44,259 nt of DNA from Lacrimispora amygdalina (lineage in GTDB: Bacteria; Bacillota; Clostridia; Lachnospirales; Lachnospiraceae), in assembly GCF_900205965.1 (NCBI RefSeq), contig NZ_OAOF01000027.1, forward strand, positions 1-44,259, given 5' to 3'. Shown piece after piece: positions 37,502 to 44,259 of the stretch. Within the stretch, counting starts at the first letter, position 1. Each line of letters begins with the position of its first letter. The notes beneath the pieces are model-generated. The model had not been told where the DNA came from. It saw only the letters and a program-made list of their open reading frames with translations, and searched no databases. Made by a program: the position numbers and the translations under genes.

Positions 37502-39454
37502 ATGGTAATAAAACGCTTGAACTTACATAATTTTGGTGTATATGCAGGTGACAATGAATTTAAATTTAATAATGAGAAGCCTATAGTTCTTGTTGGAGGT
37601 ATGAATGGTAGAGGAAAGACTACTTTTCTCGAGGCGGTATTATTAGCATTATATGGTTCAAATTCATTTGCTTATACCGAAAGTAAACATAGATCCTATT
37701 CGCAGTATTTACGTTCGTTTGTAAATAAAAGTGCTTTAGATAAGCAGTGCAGTATAGAATTGGAATTTGAAATAAATAATGGAGTAATAGAGAATTATAT
37801 TGTCTGTAGAAGTTGGGATGCAATTTCTAAAAAGACAAATGAAGAAATAAGTGTATATAAAGATGGCATAACGAATGAGTTTTTAACATATAATTGGCCA
37901 ATGTTTGTAGAAAGCATTTTGCCAAGTGCACTTTCTGGTTTTTTCTTTTTTGACGGAGAAAAGATAGCAGAGATGGCCGTAGATAGTACAAATGTGCAAT
38001 TGAAAAATGCAATACGTTCTATGCTTGGAATAACTGTATTAGATGTTTTGAGTAACGATATTCTGCGTAACTTAAAGAAGGTTAATAAAGAGGGAGAGGA
38101 TAGCAAAACAGCAGAAGGTGTTCAGCAACTTAGAGATGCAAAAGAAGAAGGAATAGCTGAGCTTAAGAAGATTGATGATGAAATCGAGAAATGTGCACAT
38201 AAAATAGTTGAAGATAATGATAAGTTAGAATCGCTTCACCAACTTTACACAGTAAAAGGGGGAGATGCTGTTGAGAAACGTCAAAAAACGATTCAAAAAA
38301 GAGCAGCTCTTAAATCACAATTGGCTATGGAGGAAAATGCATTATACAATCTTTCGTCAAAAGAACTTCCACTATTATTGGTTAGAGATTTGATAGGTGA
38401 TATAAAACTTCGAGCAACTGATGAGCATGCTGAAGCAGTAATGCGAGAAGCTGTTATGCAGCTGGATGGCATTTTAGATGATTTTATAGAATCATATTCG
38501 GGAGATACAAAATCTTGTGAAGACTTTATTGAATTCGTAAAAAAGCAGGCGAGCGAAGAACAAGAGGCTCCGGTTTATGAATTATCAAATCAAGCATTGT
38601 TTCAAGTAAATAATCTGGTAGAGGTTTCTCTTATGGAAGCAAAAGAACAAACCAGTACTATTATGTCAAACAAGAGAAAAATAGAAAAGCAGATAAGTGA
38701 ACAGGATAGTTATCTTTCTTTGGACATCAATGATAAAGAACTTCAGGAGATATATAAGAAAATTAAAAAGGCAGAACAAATCCTAATTGATGATCAGGTT
38801 AAGATGTCAGAATTAGAACAGAAGCGAAGTGTTGCGAATGCAAAGGTAGTATCTATAACTTCTGAGTTTAGCAAGTATGTTGAATCATATTTGGCTACGG
38901 CTGAACTAAGAGATAGCGCGGACAGAACTATCAAATACTCAAATATGGCTCTGAGTATTATCGAAAAATATCAGGTTGAACTTCAAAGAAGAAAAACTGA
39001 TGTGTTGGCTGAAACAATTACAAAATGCTATAAAAAATTGGCAAATAAGAAGAATTTAATCCAAAAAATAGAGATGGACTCAGAATCTTTAAATATGAGA
39101 TATGTTTCAGAAGAAGGGAAGGAAGTTGCAAAAGATTCGTTATCAGCTGGGGAGCAACAATTGATGGTTATTTCGATTCTATGGGCGTTAGCAATTTGCT
39201 CTAAGAAGAAATTGCCAGTCATAATTGATACCCCATTATCAAGACTAGACTCGCTTCACAGAACAGCGTTGATTCAGACATACTTTCCAAATGCTGGTGA
39301 GCAAACGATTATTCTTTCAACAGATTCAGAGATTGATAATACATATTACCAGCTCATGAAAGAAAATGTAGGTGACGAATTTACACTAAATTATGATGAA
39401 AATACAAAGAGTACCTCTATACAAAAAGGGTATTTAATAGGAGCTACATTATGA
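37502..39454 (+). CDS. dndD: SMC-like ATPase DndD
   Basis: This 650-residue protein has the Rad50/SMC-type P-loop GMNGRGKT at 33-40, a long coiled-coil middle (about 190-530), the ABC signature LSAGEQQL at 547-554 and a Walker B VIIDTPLSRLD near 570-580. DndD is the ATPase of the modification complex and is thought to open or nick DNA so that sulfur can be inserted; it works with DndC and DndE. No zinc-hook CxxC is seen. Its stop overlaps the dndE start by four bases. Confidence 0.95.
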   Translation: MVIKRLNLHNFGVYAGDNEFKFNNEKPIVLVGGMNGRGKTTFLEAVLLALYGSNSFAYTESKHRSYSQYLRSFVNKSALDKQCSIELEFEINNGVIENYIVCRSWDAISKKTNEEISVYKDGITNEFLTYNWPMFVESILPSALSGFFFFDGEKIAEMAVDSTNVQLKNAIRSMLGITVLDVLSNDILRNLKKVNKEGEDSKTAEGVQQLRDAKEEGIAELKKIDDEIEKCAHKIVEDNDKLESLHQLYTVKGGDAVEKRQKTIQKRAALKSQLAMEENALYNLSSKELPLLLVRDLIGDIKLRATDEHAEAVMREAVMQLDGILDDFIESYSGDTKSCEDFIEFVKKQASEEQEAPVYELSNQALFQVNNLVEVSLMEAKEQTSTIMSNKRKIEKQISEQDSYLSLDINDKELQEIYKKIKKAEQILIDDQVKMSELEQKRSVANAKVVSITSEFSKYVESYLATAELRDSADRTIKYSNMALSIIEKYQVELQRRKTDVLAETITKCYKKLANKKNLIQKIEMDSESLNMRYVSEEGKEVAKDSLSAGEQQLMVISILWALAICSKKKLPVIIDTPLSRLDSLHRTALIQTYFPNAGEQTIILSTDSEIDNTYYQLMKENVGDEFTLNYDENTKSTSIQKGYLIGATL

Positions 39455-39837
39455 TAATGAAAACAGTTCGTCTTTCTCAGTCAGCTAAGGATCAACTTTC
39501 AAGGCTGAAAGGCAAGTCAGGAATAAAGAACTGGAATATTCTATGCCGTTGGGCATTATGTTATTCCTTAAGTGAAAAAACTATTCCAACAGATATCCCC
39601 ATAGTTGCAGATAGCAATCTTGAAATGGAATGGGAAACATTTGGTGGAGAATATATGGAGATTTATGAGGCGATTGTAAAGGCATGGTGCATTCAAATGA
39701 AGTTACCAACGGATGATGAGACTATTGCCAAGTATTTTCGACTAAATTTAGAAAGAGGAATATCTCATTTATGTGGAACCGGGTTCATTAAGTCATTTGA
39801 TGATTTGGTAAAACTGGCGGTTAAGGAGAGAAAATAA
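39451..39837 (+). CDS. dndE: DNA sulfur modification protein DndE
   Basis: This 128-residue protein matches DndE in size, place and the characteristic KNWNILCRWALCYSLSEK stretch (about 26-45). DndE binds nicked DNA as an oligomer and acts with DndC and DndD. It begins in an ATGA overlap with dndD; a second ATG lies two codons later. Its stop shares one base with the next start (TAATG), so D, E and the desulfurase genes are translationally coupled. Confidence 0.9.
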   Translation: MIMKTVRLSQSAKDQLSRLKGKSGIKNWNILCRWALCYSLSEKTIPTDIPIVADSNLEMEWETFGGEYMEIYEAIVKAWCIQMKLPTDDETIAKYFRLNLERGISHLCGTGFIKSFDDLVKLAVKERK

Positions 39838-40988
39838 TGAGCGTTTATTTAGACTATAATGCTTCAGCACCCATTGATAACCGAGTGTTAGATTGTATAT
39901 TTGATGCATATAAAAATAACATCGGAAATGCGGATAGTAGAACTCACAACTTTGGTGAGAGGGCAAGAAATGTTGTTGAGGATGCTAGAAAGCAAGTGGC
40001 GAGCCTATTGAGCGTTTTACCAGATGAAGTCTTTTTTACCAGCGGGGCCACAGAAAGTAATAATATAGCAATACTAGGACTTAAAGAATATGCTATTGAG
40101 ACAGGAAAAATGCATATCATTACAACTTCAATAGAACATAAAGCTGTTCTTGAAACGGTGAAGGCACTTGGTAAAGAAGGCTTTGAGATAGATATTGTTT
40201 CACCAGATCTTACAGGAAGGATAAAAACAGAAGATGTGATATCTAAGGTAAGAGAAGATACACTGTTAGTAAGTGTTATGCACGTGAATAACGAGACAGG
40301 AATTATTCAGCCAGTGAAAGAAATTGGTGAAATGCTTGATGAAAAGGGCGTGTTATTTCATATAGACGCTACGCAGAGCTGCGGAAAACTTGTGAACGAA
40401 ATACGTGAGTTAAAATATAACATGCTTTCGTTTAGTGCTCATAAGTTAATGGGGCCGCAGGGAATAGGTGCATTAATTCTTAAAAAGAAGCGATATAAGT
40501 TACCTCCGGTTAAAAATATTATGTATGGTGGACAACAGGAACATGGAATTCGTCCTGGAACAATCCCAGTGGCATTGATTGTTGGTTGTGGTAAGGCATG
40601 TGAATTAGCTGAGCAAGAATATAAAAAGAATGAGGAAACGATCAGTCAGATTAAGAAGGCAATTCTTGAAGAGATAAATAAGTCAGGAATAGATTATCAG
40701 ATTAACGGGAATCAAGAATATTGTGTTGATAGCACACTTAATATTTGCTTTCCGGGTGTATCATCTGAAGCATTGATGCTATCTACCAAGCAATATTGCG
40801 GAGTATCAAATGGATCGGCATGTACATCAAAAAGTTATTCGCCAAGTTATGTATTAGTTGCGATGGGAATTTCTGAGGAACAGATTGAGAGTTCAATTAG
40901 AATAAGTTGGGGACCAAATACATTAGTTGAAGAAGTAAAGGAAGGCATAAATCTTTTGTTAGAAACAGCAAAACAGATTTGTGGTTAA
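39837..40988 (+). CDS. dndA: Cysteine desulfurase (DndA/IscS type)
   Basis: This 383-residue class V aminotransferase-fold, PLP-dependent enzyme has the lysine that binds PLP at K203 (SFSAHKLMGP), the histidine/aspartate HVNNETG and HIDATQS motifs, and the sulfur-carrying cysteine C329 (NGSACTS). It takes sulfur from cysteine and gives it to DndC. In many dnd loci dndA stands first or is replaced by the host IscS; here it is last of the modification genes and coupled to dndE. Because it is encoded in the operon, the system brings its own sulfur donor. Confidence 0.9.
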   Translation: MSVYLDYNASAPIDNRVLDCIFDAYKNNIGNADSRTHNFGERARNVVEDARKQVASLLSVLPDEVFFTSGATESNNIAILGLKEYAIETGKMHIITTSIEHKAVLETVKALGKEGFEIDIVSPDLTGRIKTEDVISKVREDTLLVSVMHVNNETGIIQPVKEIGEMLDEKGVLFHIDATQSCGKLVNEIRELKYNMLSFSAHKLMGPQGIGALILKKKRYKLPPVKNIMYGGQQEHGIRPGTIPVALIVGCGKACELAEQEYKKNEETISQIKKAILEEINKSGIDYQINGNQEYCVDSTLNICFPGVSSEALMLSTKQYCGVSNGSACTSKSYSPSYVLVAMGISEEQIESSIRISWGPNTLVEEVKEGINLLLETAKQICG

Positions 40989-41003
40989 TTGAGGGGTGAC
41001 TTA

Positions 41004-42194
41004 ATGGATGATATGATAAAAATGTCGCTTCCGTTGTATTCAAACAAATTAAATATTAAGAAGTTTGAGAATCTGTTGAGTAACAATGACCAGGGATATA
41101 AGTTTTTCTGGTTAGAGGCTATTATGAAGTTGATTCCAAATGATAATGACATGTTTACATTTGAAGATATTATCGATGAAATGATAGTAGGCGCTTGGAA
41201 AACGGTCACTCATTATCACCTTAGATTAGGACATACAGTAAATGGAAACGCGGAAAACTTTCTTGAGCATGCTATCAGATTGCTTTATGACTGTTCAAAA
41301 GGAGAGTTGTCAAATAAGATACCTTCTAAAGATCGATTGCTTTATTTGATAAAGAAATATAATGACAAACTACTTGATGACAAAATTCATCTCACAGATT
41401 ATGTTCCATATCGACTTATAAAACCTTTTGTCGATAAAGAAGGAAAAGCATTTATTGACAAGAAGAATTACGGAAGATTTATCGCATATCTGAATGCATT
41501 TACGAAAATGGATAATGAATTCTTTTATGACATAATTGATGCTGCTAGTCCATTGCAGAGGAGAATACATATTAATGAGGAATGGCGTGAATTCATGATG
41601 CAAAATTATGCGCTGATTATGGGATGGATTAGATATAACAAAGCCATTTTTATCCAAGATCGAAATCCTAGTGTTCCCGGAGTTATGTATAAGATAGCAC
41701 CAGAAATAGAAGTAAAACATAAATCCTTAAAAAATGCTAGAGAATTATGGATTGCAACTGTTAACTTAACCGGAAATTCACTTTATGAGATATATACTGG
41801 CAATGAGCTTGATGTAAAAGTATTTGACCTGGACCATTTTGTTCCAAGATCATATGTGTCTAATGATGAATTATGGAATTTAACACCCGCAAGTAAATCT
41901 CTCAATACAAGCAAGAATAATAGACTCCCTGACAAGCGCTACATAAAAGAATTTGTCAAATATAATTATTATTTGTACAAATTGATTTTTGACAATGACG
42001 ATCGGGATATGGCGCAAATTTTGATGCGTTATTTTGAGAAGTGTGAGAATCAGCACTTGAATGCAATTTGGGCTACTGAAAGGCTATACATTCCGGGAAA
42101 TTCACAGGAACAATTTGGAAATGTGCTGGAGGAAAACTTGAGTTTGGTTTACAATTCCGCAAAATTGCAGGAATATGAAATGTGGGTGATATAG
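41004..42194 (+). CDS. HNH endonuclease associated with the dnd operon
   Basis: This 396-residue protein carries an HNH nuclease motif: DLDHF with H278, LWNLTP with N292, and SLNTSKNNRLP with N301, the order H-N-N of the McrA-like class. The first 250 residues are helical and not recognised. I choose ATG at 41004, preceded by GAGGGG; an upstream TTG at 40989 is possible. It lies 15 bp after the desulfurase, in the same operon. HNH nucleases such as ScoMcrA and SspE are known to act on or depend on phosphorothioate DNA, so this is the best candidate for a cutting subunit in the island. That role is inference. Confidence 0.85.
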   Translation: MDDMIKMSLPLYSNKLNIKKFENLLSNNDQGYKFFWLEAIMKLIPNDNDMFTFEDIIDEMIVGAWKTVTHYHLRLGHTVNGNAENFLEHAIRLLYDCSKGELSNKIPSKDRLLYLIKKYNDKLLDDKIHLTDYVPYRLIKPFVDKEGKAFIDKKNYGRFIAYLNAFTKMDNEFFYDIIDAASPLQRRIHINEEWREFMMQNYALIMGWIRYNKAIFIQDRNPSVPGVMYKIAPEIEVKHKSLKNARELWIATVNLTGNSLYEIYTGNELDVKVFDLDHFVPRSYVSNDELWNLTPASKSLNTSKNNRLPDKRYIKEFVKYNYYLYKLIFDNDDRDMAQILMRYFEKCENQHLNAIWATERLYIPGNSQEQFGNVLEENLSLVYNSAKLQEYEMWVI

Positions 42195-42321
42195 AATCGA
42201 TTCTACTGTTGAATACTATAATAAAAATGCAGAACAATTCATAGAGCTTACTAAAGATGTCGACATGTCACATTTATATTGCTTATTTGAGAATTCTATT
42301 TCCTATGGAGGCAAAAACTAG
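42190..42321 (+). pseudogene. Stump of a class I SAM-dependent methyltransferase
   Basis: The frame reads DSTVEYYNKNAEQFIELTKD, then VDMSHLYCLFENSISYGGKN and TAG at 42319. The EYYNKNA..F...T..VDM pattern and the GGK ending are the N-terminus of TehB-like methyltransferases. If one base is added after GGCAAAA the frame goes on as KILDVG, the SAM-binding motif I, then leaves homology. So the gene has lost a base and most of its 3' part. No good start codon remains. Such genes often accompany dnd loci. Confidence 0.7.
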
Positions 42322-42376
42322 ATGTGGGGACAATAAGTAGCTCTCGAAAGGAGTGGTTTGTAATGGCTGAAGATAA

Positions 42377-43251
42377 GTTAAAACATTCTATTATTGGTTG
42401 GTGAATGACCAGGGCTTAAAAGCAAATAATTTAGATAACATTCATACTCAGCTTCATCCAACCTTTGATCTGGCTGTTAGAGATGACTTAATCAGAAAGA
42501 ATCCGTCGGAGGGTGTAATGAACGAGATTAAGAGAAATTCGTTAGATTTTAAGAGAAAACGTTATGCATTGACAGCTCCACAGCAGAAGGCTTTTATGAC
42601 GCATATGTGTGAAAACTACGAATTTCATGGATGGGAGCCAGTGATTACAGTTCTTTTGGGAACAGGAATGCGTATTGGTGAATGTTTAGGACTATGTTGG
42701 GATGATCTAGATTTTGAAAAGAGATTAATCGGAGTGAATAAGACGTTAATTTATAGACCAGAGCCTAGTAATGGCTGTGTAGTACATATCTCTACCCCTA
42801 AGACAGAAGCAGGTGAAAGAACGATTCCAATGATTGATTAAGTGTGTGATGCATTTCTTGAAGAGTATCAGATTCAGAAGGTGCTAGGATTTGGAACCAA
42901 TGAGATTGATGGATTTAGTAACTTTGTATTTTCTACAGGAGAAGGCAATGTTTATACGCCAGAATCTTTGAATCGTGCAATCAAGAGAATCTATGAGGAC
43001 TATAATAAGAAGGAAGAGGAAAAGGCAAAGCAAGAACATCGAGATCCTTTATACTCCCGCATTTTTCGGCGCATAATCTGAGACATACTTTCTGTACCAG
43101 GCTTTGCGAGAATGAGTCTAATCTGAAGGTTATTCAGTCGGTTATGGGTCACGTTGACATTCAGACCACTATGAATATTTATGCTGAATGTACGATGGAA
43201 AAGTAACAGGAAGTGTTTGCTAGTCTTAATGGGAAGATTATAGTGAAATAA
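42377..43251 (+). pseudogene. Broken Tn916-type tyrosine integrase
   Basis: Three frames together give an integrase from the core-binding domain (TFYYWLVNDQGLKANNLDNI) to the C-terminus (ASLNGKIIVK). It resembles the intact integrase at 15929 throughout. The 5' part (arm-binding domain) is missing. Lesions: loss of frame before 42377, TAA at 42839-42841, a frameshift near 43048-43055 just before HNLRHTFCTR, and TAA at 43204-43206. The catalytic arginine region (GTGMRIGECLGL), HNLR and the GHVDIQTTMNIY end are still readable, so decay is recent. It marks the right edge of the element that carried the defence genes. Confidence 0.9.
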
Positions 43252-43352
43252 TAAAAAGCAAGAAATAATAAAAGTTAGGAATCAGCTAATATCGCTGGAC
43301 TTATGTAGTAAAATTTGCATTTCAAAATGAACTGTATGGGGGGGCTCGAAAA

Positions 43353-43985
43353 ATGGAAAAAAGTGAAACCTATTCAAAAAGAGAAGGGAGGGCATACGAT
43401 GATTTTAATCAAATACCAGGTGAGCTAGTATGGAAAAAGGAAAACGGAAATAGTAAAGAAATAATTCAAAGCATTAAAAAAGTCTATAATACACCTGGTG
43501 TATGGGTGATGTTTGGACTAAAAGATAAAATATGGAAATGCCTTCAAGTCGCTCAAAGACACTCATCTCGAGAGTTTATTGGAGAAGAGATTGCTTGTGA
43601 TATAGAAATGATGTTTTTGGAAGAACCATTAGAATGCAAAGCATGTAACAATAGAGTAAGTGAAGACAGAGCTTTTTATACTGACGTATATGATCGACAA
43701 TTATGCGAAAAATGTGATAAATATGATTTAGTTAAAAACAGATTTTGTGCTAAACGTCGGCTTAGGAATATAAAAAATATTATTTCGCTTTCTCGAAGAT
43801 TTGATATGTACCATGCTATTTTTGACGAGTATGACGATATCGTTATTAAGCAAATCATGAATGACGGTAATAAAAAAGAAATTCAGAAAAAAGAAAGAGA
43901 TTTTGCTGAAGAACATTTGGCGATTTATTATCAGGATATAAAATACTACAAAAAAATAGCGCGATATTGCTTCGATAAGGGATGA
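43353..43985 (+). CDS. Uncharacterised protein with CxxC pairs
   Basis: This 210-residue protein is not one I recognise. ATG follows GGGGGG with an eight-base gap. Residues 48-65 (NTPGVWVMFGLKDKIWKCLQ) faintly recall the GIY-YIG fold start, but the catalytic tyrosines are not convincing. CKACNNR (about 98-104) and LCEKCDK (about 117-123) form a possible zinc ribbon. The rest is charged and helical. It stands alone between the dead integrase and an IS21 end, so it may be a stray cargo gene of unknown function. Confidence 0.6.
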   Translation: MEKSETYSKREGRAYDDFNQIPGELVWKKENGNSKEIIQSIKKVYNTPGVWVMFGLKDKIWKCLQVAQRHSSREFIGEEIACDIEMMFLEEPLECKACNNRVSEDRAFYTDVYDRQLCEKCDKYDLVKNRFCAKRRLRNIKNIISLSRRFDMYHAIFDEYDDIVIKQIMNDGNKKEIQKKERDFAEEHLAIYYQDIKYYKKIARYCFDKG

Positions 43986-44023
43986 CAATTAGTAAAAAAG
44001 CAACTTATAAAATATTGATAACT

Positions 44024-44146
44024 AAATTCCTCCATATCCAGGTATTTTTTGACAGTTTCATAGTGATAGCCTGTCCGGCGCATAATTTCCCGGATAGAAA
44101 TCCCTTCACTTTCGTAGAGGCGTTTGATATACTTGATATTATCCAT
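44024..44146 (-). pseudogene. Start of an IS21-family istA transposase, truncated
   Basis: On the minus strand from 44146 the reading MDNIKYIKRLYESEGISIRE, IMRRTGYHYETVKKYLDMEEF is the N-terminal helix-turn-helix of IstA. AAAGGA lies upstream at the right distance. After about 41 codons homology ends and the open frame runs on as unrelated residues to 43946, so the rest of istA and istB has been lost. Confidence 0.8.
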
Positions 44147-44259
44147 TGATAACATTCCTTTCTTCCTCCTTAAGTTCTCGACAAACATAAGGATAATGGA
44201 TTTGGAAGGGTGTTACAATGGATTTTTTTATGCAGGGAGTGTTACACTTTTGGATTGCA
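44147..44259 (-). mobile_element. Terminal region of the truncated IS21-family element
   Basis: On the minus strand the end reads TGCAATCCAAAAGTGTAACA, beginning with TG as IS21-family ends do. The sequence TGTAACACTCCC recurs about 27 bp further in as TGTAACACCCTT, matching the multiple terminal repeats bound by IstA. The outer tip may lie at or just past the window end. Confidence 0.6.

Overview
The window looks like chromosomal or mobile DNA of a low-GC, gut-type Firmicute, most likely a Clostridia/Lachnospiraceae relative. The basis is AT-rich coding, strong AGGAGG-type ribosome sites, a Tn916/Tn1549-like conjugative-element gene set, DUF6462-type small proteins and an InlB-repeat surface protein. 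No rRNA, tRNA or CRISPR array was recognised.

Layout. (1) 1-17158 is the right-hand part of an integrative conjugative element (ICE). It holds the end of a repeat-rich surface protein, a 3324-residue methylase/SNF2-helicase fusion, an unknown protein, topoisomerase III, a DUF6462 protein, a ribbon-helix-helix protein and an intact Tn916-type tyrosine integrase. (2) 17159-18433 is a mostly non-coding junction. It holds repeats typical of integrase arm sites, a strong terminator, one DUF6462 gene, a truncated second one and a cluster of inverted repeats around a TGCGCCCT core that could be a transfer origin. (3) 18434-34834 is a tightly packed operon: a small helix-turn-helix protein, a NERD-UvrD helicase, an AddB-like protein with four cysteines, an SNF2 helicase, a RecQ-like helicase, a small winged-helix-like protein, a large P-loop ATPase and a small coiled-coil protein. 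The SNF2/RecQ/small/ATPase block has the order and character of DpdE-F-G-H, the restriction half of the 7-deazaguanine DNA (Dpd) system. (4) 34916-42194 is a second operon with its own consensus promoter and a palindromic operator candidate: DndB, DndC, DndD, DndE and a cysteine desulfurase, which make DNA phosphorothioate, followed by an HNH nuclease. (5) 42190-44259 is a decay zone: a methyltransferase stump, a broken second integrase, an unknown zinc-ribbon-like protein and the end of an IS21-family element.

How the genes may work together. The Dnd proteins should place sulfur in the DNA backbone of the host. The usual DndFGH restriction genes are not in the window, and neither are the base-exchange or deazaguanine-synthesis genes of Dpd. 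The simplest reading is a chimeric defence system in which phosphorothioate replaces deazaguanine as the self mark for a DpdEFGH-like effector, possibly helped by NERD-UvrD/AddB-like and HNH components. This pairing is the main finding. The island lies between DUF6462/oriT-like sequence and a dead integrase, so it was probably cargo of an older mobile element that now sits beside the intact ICE.
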